Shown: positions 24,646-33,718, numbered from the stretch's first letter. The stretch: 54,155 nucleotides of DNA from an uncultured Enterobacter sp. (GCA_946477805.1 CAMKZP010000001.1:1-54155), one strand, 5' to 3'. Notes: a model not told the origin generated them from the sequence alone. Numbers and translations: made by a program.

Positions 24646-25623
24646 TTATGCCCGCCTTGCGGGCATTACTTTTTTTTTGTACTGATAGTACTCTGCCAGC
24701 GTCATCCCCACCGTCCTGTCTGAAAGCCAGGTAAAGAGCTGTTCCAAATCCTGATACAACCCTTCTATCGCTGCATCATCTTTAAACGTTGGGCTGCCGC
24801 CTGGCATAAATTCTGACGAATGAAGCATAAACTCAACGTAGTCATTTCCCTGAGACAGGCACTGCTGCGCAACGTTAATCATCTCCGCAGCATTCCCTCC
24901 GGACGGCCGCAGCCAGTTAACTGACGGAGAGCGGTATTTTCCGCGCAGGCGATCGTACCCTTGCTTAACTGCGTTCAGCCAGGCCGGGTGTTTATATTGA
25001 ATGCTCATCGGCACTTCGAGTAACGTGCTATTGCCAGCCTGAGAAATATTATCTATATCAATGAAGTAGGCGCGATCGGGGAAGTTCTGATAGTTGGTTC
25101 CTCCCTTTCCCTGAGGAGCACCTTTGGCATTGCGCCAGTTCACGCGCGGCGTGACCGAACAATCGACCTGATAGCCCAGCTCAACGAGCAGCCTGGCGTA
25201 ACGGCTATCAAATGCCCAGCGCCCGGCGCGATGGCTCAACATTTTGCTCTGGAATGTCTCTTCCAGAAGGCGGGTCATGAACAGCACTTTCTCCCGCATG
25301 ACGTCATCTGAAAATTCAACCAGATAAGGCTGCCAGCGCCAGTCATCTCCCGTGAGATCGTGCTCCGGCGGGCTATTCCAGGCATGGAGATGCATACCCA
25401 CCTCCCCGGTGCCGCGGGCAATAACGTCTTTGGCGAACTCAATGAAAACAGGCTCGATCGCCATCTCGTAATTTGTCAGCCAGACGGGCTTAAAACCAAA
25501 ACGCTCACAGAGCGCCTGAAACCGGCCCAGATAACGGGCGTTTTCCGTTTTAATAACCCGGTGGTTTTGCCAGAGATTATCGCCCTCGGTATCGATCGTG
25601 ATGATAAACGCTGGTTTTTTCAT
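24646..25623 (-). CDS. wabN: WabN-like LPS core deacetylase (polysaccharide deacetylase family)
   Basis: A 325-residue cytoplasmic protein of the carbohydrate esterase/NodB-like type. Metal-site motifs are TIDTEGD (9-15), GMHLHAW (76-82) and SHRAGRW (130-136). In Klebsiella the WabN deacetylase turns the core GlcNAc added by WabH into glucosamine, and wabH lies at 28.0 kb here, so the pairing supports the call. The start at 25623 begins MKKPAFIITI; longer readings have no ribosome binding site. It is the only gene of the main cluster on the minus strand, convergent with waaL and divergent from waaQ. The symbol is by similarity and context. Confidence 0.75.
   Translation of the reverse strand: MKKPAFIITIDTEGDNLWQNHRVIKTENARYLGRFQALCERFGFKPVWLTNYEMAIEPVFIEFAKDVIARGTGEVGMHLHAWNSPPEHDLTGDDWRWQPYLVEFSDDVMREKVLFMTRLLEETFQSKMLSHRAGRWAFDSRYARLLVELGYQVDCSVTPRVNWRNAKGAPQGKGGTNYQNFPDRAYFIDIDNISQAGNSTLLEVPMSIQYKHPAWLNAVKQGYDRLRGKYRSPSVNWLRPSGGNAAEMINVAQQCLSQGNDYVEFMLHSSEFMPGGSPTFKDDAAIEGLYQDLEQLFTWLSDRTVGMTLAEYYQYKKKVMPARRA
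24648..24678 (+). terminator. waaL terminator overlapping the 3' end of the deacetylase gene
   Basis: The stem ATGCCCGC / GCGGGCAT with a CTT loop is followed on the plus strand by a run of T, forming a good intrinsic terminator for waaL. The same bases are the last codons of the convergent deacetylase gene, which ends at 24646. Confidence 0.85.
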
Positions 25624-25773
25624 AATGAGTCCGTCAGACAGGGGAGTTATCGCTATGTTACGCACTCCTCAAAGCTTGAGTAAACCCTTCATCGGAAATT
25701 CCCGACATTATGGAGAAAGAGTGCAAGTCGCTATCAGGTCTATTAGAATTGCCAACAGTACAACGCCGATAAG
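25624..25773. promoter_or_regulatory. Divergent promoter region deacetylase / waaQ
   Basis: This 150-base gap must hold the promoters of the minus-strand deacetylase and of the plus-strand waaQ-wabG-wabH operon. I found no JUMPstart/ops-like element here, unlike what is known for the E. coli waaQ operon, and no outstanding -35/-10 pair. Confidence 0.45.
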
Positions 25774-26844
25774 ATGATGATGAATAACTTACCTGACACG
25801 CCTGATTTGCGCATTTTACTGATTAAACTTCGCCATCATGGTGACATGTTACTCACCACACCCGTCATCGATTCGTTATGCCAAAAATGGCCTCAGGCAA
25901 AAATCGACGTGCTGCTCTATGAAGAGACGCGCGATATGCTCGCCGCGCATCCGGCTATCGGCACCATTTACGGTATCGATCGTAAATGGAAGCAGCTGGG
26001 CACGCTGAAGCATCTGCAAAAAGAGTGGCAGCTGCTGAGCGCGCTAAGAGCGCAGCATTATCACCTGGTGATTAACCTTGCCGATCAGTGGCGTAGCGCC
26101 ATCGTCACCCGGTTCACGGGCGCGCCGGTTCGTCTCGGGTTTGCCTTCAACAAGCGTGACAATGCCTTCTGGCGTTTTTGCCATACCGATTTGGTTTCTG
26201 TTGCGAATCATGCCTCTCTGCATACCGTTGAACAAAATCTTTCTATCCTGTCGCCGTTACCGGTTGCCGCCAGGCCGGCCGTTACCATGGCTTATCGCGC
26301 AGATGACTGGCAATACGCCCGGCACGCGCTGACGCAGCATGGCGTGGGCGAGCGCTACGTCGTTATTCAGCCCACATCCCGCTGGTTTTTTAAATGCTGG
26401 GATGAAGGAAAGATGGCGCAAACCATCACCGCCCTTCAGCAGGAGGGCCACACCATCGTTCTCACGGCAGGCCCGGATAAAAAAGAGATGGCGATGATCG
26501 ATCGCATTCTTGCCGCCTCGCCCAAAACGGGCGTCGTTTCGCTGGCGGGCCAGCTAACGCTTCGCCAGCTGGCCTCGCTTATCGATCGCGCATGTCTGTT
26601 TATAGGCGTAGATTCCGTTCCGATGCATATGGCCGCCGCGCTTCAGACGCCCTGCGTGGCGCTGTTTGGCCCCTCCAAACTGACGTTCTGGTCTCCATGG
26701 CAGGTTAACGGTGAGGTCATCTGGGCAGGTGACTACGGCCCGCTGCCCGACCCGGACGCTATTGATACCAACACGAAAGAACGCTACCTCAATGCCATTC
26801 CCGTTGATGCTGTCGTCTCCGCGGCAAGGAGATACCTGAAATGA
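25774..26844 (+). CDS. waaQ: LPS core heptosyltransferase III
   Basis: GT9 enzyme that adds the branching heptose III to heptose II of the core. It has 356 residues. The catalytic-type Asp24 is in KLRHHGDMLLTTP, the signature QPTSRWFFKCW of WaaQ proteins is present, and the donor site is GVDSVPMHMAAALQTP. Three consecutive ATG codons (25774, 25777, 25780) could start it. It opens the operon to waaE and overlaps wabG by four bases (ATGA), which couples their translation. Confidence 0.93.
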   Translation: MMMNNLPDTPDLRILLIKLRHHGDMLLTTPVIDSLCQKWPQAKIDVLLYEETRDMLAAHPAIGTIYGIDRKWKQLGTLKHLQKEWQLLSALRAQHYHLVINLADQWRSAIVTRFTGAPVRLGFAFNKRDNAFWRFCHTDLVSVANHASLHTVEQNLSILSPLPVAARPAVTMAYRADDWQYARHALTQHGVGERYVVIQPTSRWFFKCWDEGKMAQTITALQQEGHTIVLTAGPDKKEMAMIDRILAASPKTGVVSLAGQLTLRQLASLIDRACLFIGVDSVPMHMAAALQTPCVALFGPSKLTFWSPWQVNGEVIWAGDYGPLPDPDAIDTNTKERYLNAIPVDAVVSAARRYLK

Positions 26845-27968
26845 AAAAACATCGCCTGGCCATCGTTCGTCAAAAATATCGCCCCGATGGCGGAGCGGAG
26901 CGCTTCGTCTCCCGGGCGCTCTCCGCGCTGAGTAATCAAAACCTTGAGCTTAACGTCATCACGCGCGAGTGGCAGGGAGAGAAGCAGGACGACTGGCATA
27001 TCCACATTTGCGATCCGCGCAAATGGGGCCGCATCAGCCGCGAGCGCGGGTTTGCCCATGCCGCACGCGCGCTCTGGCAGCAGCAGCAGTTTGATATCGT
27101 GCAAAGTCACGAGCGTATCCCGGGCTGCGATATTTACCGTGCGGGTGATGGCGTACACCAGCGCTGGCTGCTGCAGCGCGCGCGGATCCTGCCCGCGTGG
27201 CGTGCGCAGATGCTTATGCACGATCGCTATCACCGCTACGTGATGCAGGCCGAACGTGAGATGTACCAGGCGCAAGAGTTGCAAGCCGTTATCTGTAATG
27301 CAGAGATGATCAAACGAGAAATTATCGAAGACTTTGATATCGACGCAAAAAAGATACATGTGATTTATAATTCAATTGATTGCAGCCGCTTCGTTCCGGC
27401 TCAGGAAGCACAACGCGCTGCCTTGCGTCAGCAGTACGGGGTGCCAGCCGACGCCATTGTGTTCTGTTTCGTAGGGTCAGGATTTGAGCGCAAGGGATTG
27501 GCCAGCGCGATACAGGCTATCGCGGGAACAGGGGCATGGCTGATTGTGGTTGGACAGGATAAAGCGGAAAATCGTTATCGTGCGCTCGCCCGATCGCTAG
27601 GCTGCGAGGGGCAGATTCGCTTCCTGGGGATGCAAAAAGAGACGCTGCCATTTTACCAGCTATCCGATGGTTTACTGCTGCCGACGCTGTATGATCCTTT
27701 TCCTAACGTCATTCTCGAAGCGATGGCCTGCGGTTTGCCGATCGTGACTTCAGCGAGCTGCGGTGGATCCGAATTCATAGAGCAAGGCAAGAACGGGTTT
27801 TACTGTGACGCACTTGATATCAGCACATTGAAGGAGGCCATAGCCGCCATTCCTTCTCTGGAAAAGAATAACAATATGGGGCAAGCGGCACGTGAGCGTG
27901 TAAAAGAGGCGACCCCCGAAAAACTATCAAGTCAGCTTATTTCGCTTTATCAAAAATTACTGGATTAA
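26841..27968 (+). CDS. wabG: GT4-family core glycosyltransferase WabG (WaaG-type)
   Basis: Family 4 retaining glycosyltransferase of 375 residues with a GT-B fold. It has the N-terminal VRQKYRPDGGAERFV of the WaaG/WabG group, the acceptor-side HERIPGCDIYRAGDGVH, and the C-terminal donor site DPFPNVILEAMACGLP. In Klebsiella, WabG adds galacturonic acid to heptose II; in E. coli the homologous WaaG adds glucose. The neighbours waaQ and wabH match the Klebsiella order, so the GalA role is more likely, but this is an inference. wabH starts two bases after its stop. Confidence 0.88.
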   Translation: MKKHRLAIVRQKYRPDGGAERFVSRALSALSNQNLELNVITREWQGEKQDDWHIHICDPRKWGRISRERGFAHAARALWQQQQFDIVQSHERIPGCDIYRAGDGVHQRWLLQRARILPAWRAQMLMHDRYHRYVMQAEREMYQAQELQAVICNAEMIKREIIEDFDIDAKKIHVIYNSIDCSRFVPAQEAQRAALRQQYGVPADAIVFCFVGSGFERKGLASAIQAIAGTGAWLIVVGQDKAENRYRALARSLGCEGQIRFLGMQKETLPFYQLSDGLLLPTLYDPFPNVILEAMACGLPIVTSASCGGSEFIEQGKNGFYCDALDISTLKEAIAAIPSLEKNNNMGQAARERVKEATPEKLSSQLISLYQKLLD

Positions 27969-27970
27969 AA

Positions 27971-29068
27971 ATGCGCATCCTAATGATTATTGATGGTTTA
28001 CCCGGTGGCGGAGCCGAAAAAACGGTTCTTACACTCTCCAGCGGATTGTTAGAAATGGGGCACCAGGTTTCCCTATTCTCCCTGCGGAAAGTGTGCGACT
28101 ACGCCATTCCGGACGGCATCGATTTTCACATTATTCAGGATACGTGCACGAAGCCGTGGCGCAAGCTCACGGAGATCCCGCGTCGCGCCCGGCTGCTGGA
28201 TAAGGCGATAGAGCAGGCCGAGCGCAGCGGCAAATTTGATGTCGTGTTCTCTCATCTGCACAAAACTGACCGCATCGTGTCGCACTGCCGCGCGCTTGAG
28301 CGGGAGAAAGTCTGGTTCTGCGTACACGGTATGTTCTCGTTCTCCTACCTTCGCCACCGCAGCGGGCTTTCACGCTGGTTTAAGCATTCCAAAATTCGTC
28401 ATACCTACAAAAACCGCAACGTTGTCGCCGTCTCAGCCGCCGTGTTGAAAGATCTTTCTGAGACGCTGGCAATCGATCTCCGCCGCAAAGCGGTTATCCA
28501 CAATCCTTTCGATATTCCAGACATTCAGCGTCTGGCCGATGCGCCCTTTGAGATGCAGGGGAAGGATTACATCATTCATGTTGGCCGCTTCCACGAGCAC
28601 AAGCGCCACGACAGGCTTTTACGCGCGTTTGCACTGAGCCAGCTCGATACCACGCTAGTGATGATGGGCAACGGCTCCGAGGCAAAAATTCAAAAGCTTA
28701 AGCAGCTGGCCGCAGAGCTCGGCATTGAAAACCGGATTGCTTTCCGCCCGTTCGAGCCTAATCCCTACCCCTGGATTAAAGGGGCACGCCTGCTGGTATT
28801 AAGCTCTGACTGCGAAGGCTTTGGCAATGTGCTGGTCGAATCCATCATCTGCCAGACGCCGCCCGTGAGCACAAACTGCCCGGGCGGGCCCGCTGAAATC
28901 CTCACGGGTAGCCTGGCCCGCGGCCTGACGGAACTGAATGACGAGTCGCTGGCAACAACGCTGGCGGATATCTACACGTCGCCGCCAGTCGTCGATCGCG
29001 CAACGATCGCATCGTTTGGTATTAACGCCATTTGCCAGCAATATATCGCTTTAGTCGATAAACAATAA
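27971..29068 (+). CDS. wabH: GT4-family core glycosyltransferase WabH
   Basis: Family 4 glycosyltransferase of 365 residues. It has the N-terminal MIIDGLPGGGAEKTVLTL glycine-rich loop, FSHLHKTDR, HVGRFHEHKRHDRLLRAF and the donor site CEGFGNVLVES. In Klebsiella, WabH transfers GlcNAc to the GalA placed by WabG, after which WabN deacetylates it; all three genes are in this window. It is followed by a GT2 gene after 14 bases. Confidence 0.85.
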   Translation: MRILMIIDGLPGGGAEKTVLTLSSGLLEMGHQVSLFSLRKVCDYAIPDGIDFHIIQDTCTKPWRKLTEIPRRARLLDKAIEQAERSGKFDVVFSHLHKTDRIVSHCRALEREKVWFCVHGMFSFSYLRHRSGLSRWFKHSKIRHTYKNRNVVAVSAAVLKDLSETLAIDLRRKAVIHNPFDIPDIQRLADAPFEMQGKDYIIHVGRFHEHKRHDRLLRAFALSQLDTTLVMMGNGSEAKIQKLKQLAAELGIENRIAFRPFEPNPYPWIKGARLLVLSSDCEGFGNVLVESIICQTPPVSTNCPGGPAEILTGSLARGLTELNDESLATTLADIYTSPPVVDRATIASFGINAICQQYIALVDKQ

Positions 29069-29082
29069 AAATCAGGTTTCTT

Positions 29083-30072
29083 ATGCAAAATTCAGCGCCC
29101 TTATTAAGCGTGGTGGTTGCCGTTTATAACGGTGAAGCTTTTCTGAATCAGTTCTTTACCTGCCTTATGAATCAGCGCATCGACAGTATGGAAGTGATCA
29201 TCGTCAATGACGGTTCCACTGACGGTTCGATGCAGATCGTTGAAAACTGGCGCGAAAAATTCCCCCAGCTGCAGGTAATAGAACAGCAAAACCAGGGCGT
29301 CTCCATCGCGCGTAATACTGGCCTGGCCGTCGCGACGGGCCAATATCTCTCTTTCCCGGATATAGATGACGACTTTAAACCCGGCATGTACCAGCATCTG
29401 CTGGATATGGCCGTTACGCAGGATCTGGATGTCGCCACCTGTAACGGGAACTACGTCTGGGAAAACGACAAGAAACCTTCACGCCCTATCTTCCCTGAAG
29501 ACAAACTCTCCTCAACTGGCGTCATGACGGGCCCTGCCTGGCTAAAAATGGCGCTGGATTCGCGTAAGTTTCTGCACGTGACCTGGCTTAACATCTATCG
29601 CCACGACTTTATTCGACAGAACGGCTTTCGCTTCGAACCCGGCCTTCGCCATCAGGACATTCCCTGGACCACCGAAGTGCTGCTCGCGGCCGAGCGCGTC
29701 CAGTACACCAGTGAACGTTACTATGACTACTACATTCACTCCGCATCGGTTTCCCATATGCCGGACAACGATGACACCCTGATTCGCTCGGCGCGTCATT
29801 ACATGAAAATCCTGCAGATGCTTGATGCCATCAACCAGCGCTACCCGGATAAAGTGAAAGGGATCCCTGCCTGCCACTGGCAAATCGCCAAAGAAGGGCT
29901 GGGGATTATTCACACCTTCGATAACATGAAGGATGAGAAGAAGAAAGCCATGATTATCAAAGAATTTTTTGAAACGGGTATCTGGAAACTCATCTGGAAA
30001 AGCGCTAAAAGCCCGCGTCTTCGCTGGCGCCTGGGCCGCCGCTACTTTCGTTTAAAACGGTATCTGGCATAA
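29083..30072 (+). CDS. GT2-family LPS core glycosyltransferase
   Basis: A 329-residue family 2 enzyme. It shows LSVVVAVYNGEAFL, VNDGSTDGS, the conserved SIARNTGLAVATGQY and an acidic metal site PDIDDDF (92-98). The basic C-terminus (KSAKSPRLRWRLGRRYFRLKRYL) would favour association with the inner membrane. It sits between wabH and waaA, where Klebsiella and Enterobacter strains carry additional core glycosyltransferases. Base composition is like that of the flanking conserved genes, so it looks long resident. The sugar it adds cannot be read from the sequence. Confidence 0.83.
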   Translation: MQNSAPLLSVVVAVYNGEAFLNQFFTCLMNQRIDSMEVIIVNDGSTDGSMQIVENWREKFPQLQVIEQQNQGVSIARNTGLAVATGQYLSFPDIDDDFKPGMYQHLLDMAVTQDLDVATCNGNYVWENDKKPSRPIFPEDKLSSTGVMTGPAWLKMALDSRKFLHVTWLNIYRHDFIRQNGFRFEPGLRHQDIPWTTEVLLAAERVQYTSERYYDYYIHSASVSHMPDNDDTLIRSARHYMKILQMLDAINQRYPDKVKGIPACHWQIAKEGLGIIHTFDNMKDEKKKAMIIKEFFETGIWKLIWKSAKSPRLRWRLGRRYFRLKRYLA

Positions 30073-30138
30073 GAGATAGCTTTACCTGGCTTAAATGCTT
30101 AGAATTTGCCCGCCGAAACTAAAAAAACGGATAATCGC

Positions 30139-31413
30139 TTGGAATTGTTGTATACCGCCCTGCTCTACATTATTCAGCCATTCGTGTGGCTGAGACTGTT
30201 GCTTCGTAGCCGTAAGGCCCCTGCGTATCGAAAACGCTGGGCTGAACGCTATGGCTACTGCCGCAATAAAGTCACCCCGGACGGTATTTTGCTGCATTCC
30301 GTTTCTGTTGGTGAAACGCTGGCGGCGATCCCGCTGGTACGCGCCCTGCGCCATCGCTACCCGTCACTGCCGATCACCGTCACCACCATGACCCCGACCG
30401 GCTCTGAGCGCGCGTTGTCCGCGTTCGGTAAAGACGTTCAGCACGTTTATCTGCCCTACGACCTACCCTGTGCCATGAACCGTTTCCTGAATACCGTTCG
30501 CCCTAAGCTGGTGATCGTGATGGAAACCGAGCTCTGGCCGAATATGATTTCCGCCCTGCATGCCCGCAAAATTCCGCTGGTGATTGCCAACGCGCGCCTG
30601 TCAGAGCGCTCGGCGAAAGGGTATGGCAAGCTGGGTAAATTTATGCGCCGCCTGCTGAGTAAAATCACGCTCATTGCCGCACAGAATGAAGAAGATGCGT
30701 CGCGTTTCATTGCTCTCGGCCTGAAACGCAACCAGCTTGCGGTAACGGGAAGCCTTAAATTCGATATTTCGGTCACGCCTGAACTCGCTGCCCGTGCGAT
30801 CACGCTGCGCCGCCAGTGGGCCCCGCGCCGCCAGGTCTGGATTGCGACCAGCACCCACGACGGTGAAGAAGAGATTATTCTCCAGGCCCATCGCAAACTG
30901 CTGGAAAAATTCCCCGACTTACTCCTTATTCTGGTTCCCCGCCATCCGGAGCGTTTCAAAGACGCCCGCGACATGGTGCTGAAAGGCGGCTTTAGCTTCA
31001 CCCTGCGCAGCACCGGTGAGATCCCCTCTGGCAGCACTCAGGTGGTGATTGGCGATACGATGGGCGAGCTGATGCTGCTGTACGGCATTGCCGATCTCGC
31101 CTTCGTGGGCGGCAGCCTGGTAGAGCGCGGCGGTCATAATCCTCTGGAACCGGCAGCGCACGCAATTCCGGTGCTGATGGGGCCGCATACGTTTAACTTC
31201 AAAGATATCTGCGCTAAATTGCAGCAGGCCGACGGCTTAATTACGGTGACCGATGCGGATTCGGTAGTGAAAGAGGTCGCGACCCTTCTGACCGACGAAG
31301 ATTACCGCCTGTGGTACGGTCGCCACGCCGTTGAAGTGCTGCATCAGAACCAGGGCGCACTGACCCGTCTGCTGCAACTTCTGCAACCCTATCTGCCTCA
31401 GCGGAGCCACTGA
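30139..31413 (+). CDS. waaA: 3-deoxy-D-manno-octulosonic acid (Kdo) transferase
   Basis: Bifunctional Kdo transferase (KdtA) that adds two Kdo residues to lipid IVA, an essential step before the heptoses. It has 424 residues against 425 in E. coli. An N-terminal membrane anchor (TALLYIIQPFVWLRLLL) is followed by the catalytic SVGETLA loop, METELWPN, the GSLKFD segment and FVGGSLVERGGHNPLE. The start is taken as TTG at 30139, where the family begins LELLYTALL; an upstream TTG at 30106 would add eleven unsupported residues. It overlaps waaE by one base (TGATG). Confidence 0.96.
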   Translation: MELLYTALLYIIQPFVWLRLLLRSRKAPAYRKRWAERYGYCRNKVTPDGILLHSVSVGETLAAIPLVRALRHRYPSLPITVTTMTPTGSERALSAFGKDVQHVYLPYDLPCAMNRFLNTVRPKLVIVMETELWPNMISALHARKIPLVIANARLSERSAKGYGKLGKFMRRLLSKITLIAAQNEEDASRFIALGLKRNQLAVTGSLKFDISVTPELAARAITLRRQWAPRRQVWIATSTHDGEEEIILQAHRKLLEKFPDLLLILVPRHPERFKDARDMVLKGGFSFTLRSTGEIPSGSTQVVIGDTMGELMLLYGIADLAFVGGSLVERGGHNPLEPAAHAIPVLMGPHTFNFKDICAKLQQADGLITVTDADSVVKEVATLLTDEDYRLWYGRHAVEVLHQNQGALTRLLQLLQPYLPQRSH

Positions 31414-32183
31414 TGCCACAGCGTCTGTCGGTCGTGATGATCGCCAAAAACGCCGCCGACCTGCTTCCGGACTGCCTGGCGTCCGTCGCCTGGGCTGACG
31501 AAATTGTCCTGCTTGATTCCGGCAGCGAAGACAATACGCTAGACGTTGCCCGTGCGGCGGGTGCAAACGTCTATACCGATACCGACTGGCAGGGGTATGG
31601 CATTCAGCGCCAGCGCGCGCAGGGCTACGCCACAGGTGATTATGTGCTGATGATCGACACCGACGAGCGCATCACGCCTGAACTGCGGCAGTCCATTGAA
31701 GCGGTGCTCGCTGCGCCTCAGCCGGGTGCGGTCTACAGCATTGCGCGTCGTAACTATTTTCTTGGCCGCTTCATGCGCCACAGCGGCTGGTATCCTGACC
31801 GCGTAACGCGCCTGTATGAGCGCGAGCGTTATCAGTACAACGACAGCCTGGTCCATGAATCGCTGGCCTGCGATAACGCCCGGGTGCTCCCTCTGACGGG
31901 CGATCTGCTCCACCTGACCTGCCGGGATTTTGCCAGCTTCCAGCGTAAGCAGCTCAACTATGCCACGGCGTGGGCGCAGGAGCGCCATCAGCGGGGCAAG
32001 AAGGCCACGCTGACCGGTATCTTCACCCACACGCTGGGGGCATTTTTGAAAACGCTGCTGCTGCGTGGTGGCGTGCTGGACGGTAAGCAGGGCTGGCTAC
32101 TGGCCGTGGTCAATGCCCAGTATACTTTCAATAAATACACCGAGCTGTGGGCGCTCTGCCGCGGCTACTCAGAGAAAACGTGA
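31413..32183 (+). CDS. waaE: LPS core beta-1,4-glucosyltransferase WaaE (KdtX)
   Basis: Family 2 glycosyltransferase of 256 residues that in Klebsiella and Serratia adds glucose to heptose I. It shows LSVVMIAKNAADLL, LLDSGSEDNT, the metal site IDTDER (81-86), YPDRVTRLYER and the WaaE-type C-terminus (TFNKYTELWAL). E. coli K-12 lacks waaE at this place, so its presence between waaA and coaD places the organism with Klebsiella, Enterobacter and Serratia. A related but distinct copy lies at 13.7-14.5 kb. coaD starts three bases after its stop. Confidence 0.93.
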   Translation: MPQRLSVVMIAKNAADLLPDCLASVAWADEIVLLDSGSEDNTLDVARAAGANVYTDTDWQGYGIQRQRAQGYATGDYVLMIDTDERITPELRQSIEAVLAAPQPGAVYSIARRNYFLGRFMRHSGWYPDRVTRLYERERYQYNDSLVHESLACDNARVLPLTGDLLHLTCRDFASFQRKQLNYATAWAQERHQRGKKATLTGIFTHTLGAFLKTLLLRGGVLDGKQGWLLAVVNAQYTFNKYTELWALCRGYSEKT

Positions 32184-32186
32184 GCC

Positions 32187-32666
32187 ATGAGCACAAAAGC
32201 GATTTATCCGGGTACCTTCGATCCCATCACCAACGGTCATCTTGATATCATCACCCGCGCGGCGTGCATGTTCGACAAGGTGATTCTGGCGATTGCCGCC
32301 AGCCCCAGCAAAAAGCCGATGTTCGACCTGCCCGAGCGCGTCGCGCTTGCTACCGATGCAATCTCCCATCTGCCGAATGTTGAAGTCGTCGGGTTCAGCG
32401 ACCTGATGGCGAACTTTGCCCGCGCCCAGCAGGCCAATATTCTCATCCGTGGTTTACGCGCGGTGGCAGATTTCGAGTATGAGATGCAGCTGGCGCACAT
32501 GAACCGCCACCTGATGCCGGATCTGGAAAGCGTGTTTCTGATGCCTTCCAAAGAGTGGTCGTTTATCTCGTCCACGCTGGTGAAAGAGGTGGCGCGGCAT
32601 CACGGCGATGTGACCCACTTCCTGCCGGTCAACGTCCACCAGGCGTTAATGGAAAAGCTGAAGTAG
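32187..32666 (+). CDS. coaD: Phosphopantetheine adenylyltransferase
   Basis: Fourth enzyme of CoA synthesis; it joins 4'-phosphopantetheine and ATP to dephospho-CoA. It has 159 residues, as in E. coli. The nucleotidyltransferase motif GTFDPITNGH (9-18) contains the T/HxGH element with His18. ILIRGLRAVADFEYE and the C-terminal ISSTLVKEV bind the phosphates. It ends the waaQ operon and its stop lies two bases from the convergent mutM stop. CoaBC, the preceding pathway enzyme, is encoded at 35.0 kb. Confidence 0.98.
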   Translation: MSTKAIYPGTFDPITNGHLDIITRAACMFDKVILAIAASPSKKPMFDLPERVALATDAISHLPNVEVVGFSDLMANFARAQQANILIRGLRAVADFEYEMQLAHMNRHLMPDLESVFLMPSKEWSFISSTLVKEVARHHGDVTHFLPVNVHQALMEKLK

Positions 32667-32668
32667 CC

Positions 32669-33478
32669 CTACTTCTGGCACTGGCGACAGTAGAACGTAG
32701 CGCGCTGGGCGTGTTTCGTTGCAATAATGGGTGTGCCGCACACTCTGCACGGTTCGCCTTTTCGACCATACACCTGCAGCTCCTGCGCAAAATAGCCCGG
32801 CTTGCCGTCGCTTTGCAGGAAGTCTTTCAGCGTGGTTCCCCCCTGCTCAATCGAGCGCAGCAGTACCGCTTTAATGACCCTGACCAGCAGCTCACATTCC
32901 TGCGCTGACAGCGAAGAGGCGAGCCGATCGGGATGGATCCCGGCCGCAAACAGCGATTCGCTGGCGTAAATATTCCCCACGCCGACCACCAGCTTGTTAT
33001 CCATCAGCCAGGGTTTAATCGGGGTTTTCTTTTTCGCACACTTCTCTTTCAGGTATTCTGCATTAAAGGCCTCTGAGAGCGGCTCTGGCCCCAGATGTGC
33101 CAGTACGCTGTGCCCTTCAAGCGCGCTGGTCCACAGCCACGCGCCAAAACGCCGCGGGTCGGTATAGCGCAGCACTTTGCCGTTGCTCATCACCAAATCG
33201 ACGTGGTCATGCTTTTCGGCCGGCAGCTCTTCGGTAAGGATGCGCAGGCTACCGGACATCCCCAGATGAATGATGATCCATCCGTCTGGCAGCTCCAGCA
33301 GCAGGTATTTCGCCCGGCGCTGCACGCTAAGGACGGGTTTATCGCTCAGGGCGTGGATCTCATCGGACACCGGCCAGCGGAGACGCCCATTGCGGACAAC
33401 CGCATGAAGAATCGTCGCGCCGACCAGATGGGGCTCAATGCCGCGACGGCTGGTTTCTACCTCAGGTAATTCAGGCAT
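32669..33478 (-). CDS. mutM: Formamidopyrimidine-DNA glycosylase
   Basis: Base-excision repair glycosylase/AP lyase (Fpg) that removes 8-oxoguanine and ring-opened purines. It has 269 residues. The catalytic N-terminus MPELPEVETSRRG (Pro2, Glu3) and Lys57 are present. The helix-two-turn-helix DNA binder includes VVGVGNIYASESLF, and the C-terminal zinc finger has CRVC and CRQC pairs. It is followed by the rpmG side terminator upstream, and its 3' end is convergent with coaD. Confidence 0.98.
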   Translation of the reverse strand: MPELPEVETSRRGIEPHLVGATILHAVVRNGRLRWPVSDEIHALSDKPVLSVQRRAKYLLLELPDGWIIIHLGMSGSLRILTEELPAEKHDHVDLVMSNGKVLRYTDPRRFGAWLWTSALEGHSVLAHLGPEPLSEAFNAEYLKEKCAKKKTPIKPWLMDNKLVVGVGNIYASESLFAAGIHPDRLASSLSAQECELLVRVIKAVLLRSIEQGGTTLKDFLQSDGKPGYFAQELQVYGRKGEPCRVCGTPIIATKHAQRATFYCRQCQK

Positions 33479-33502
33479 GGTTCCTCCGTTGAGATGCAGA
33501 AT

Positions 33503-33532
33503 GCAAAAAACCCCGCAGTTGCGGGGTTTTTC
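33503..33532 (-). terminator. Intrinsic terminator after rpmG
   Basis: The stem AAAAACCCCGC / GCGGGGTTTTT with loop AGTT follows rpmG on the minus strand and precedes mutM. With runs on both sides it ends the rpmB-rpmG message; mutM could be reached by read-through. Confidence 0.92.
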
Positions 33533-33550
33533 AATACAAGGAGACTAAAA

Positions 33551-33718
33551 TTATTTGATTTTAGCTTCTTTGTACAGTACGTGCTGGCGTACAACTGGAT
33601 CGAATTTTTTCAGTTCCAGTTTTTCCGGCTTAGTACGTTTGTTCTTCGTGGTGGTGTAGAAGTGACCTGTACCAGCAGAAGAAACCAGCTTGATTTTCTC
33701 GCGAATACCTTTAGCCAT
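33551..33718 (-). CDS. rpmG: 50S ribosomal protein L33
   Basis: A 55-residue basic protein of the large subunit near the E site, beginning MAKGIREKIKLVSSAGTGHF and ending HVLYKEAKIK. It matches the E. coli protein throughout as I remember it and lacks the zinc-binding cysteines of the alternative L33 type. It follows rpmB by 22 bases in a two-gene operon and is followed by a strong terminator. It is below the size that simple gene tracks usually keep. Confidence 0.98.
   Translation of the reverse strand: MAKGIREKIKLVSSAGTGHFYTTTKNKRTKPEKLELKKFDPVVRQHVLYKEAKIK

Noticed and set aside
18109..25773. JUMPstart/ops element for RfaH control of the core operons
   Set aside because: I looked for GGCGGTAG-type ops sequences upstream of hldD, waaQ and the accessory genes. 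The only hit lies inside hldD (about 19190) and is coding sequence.
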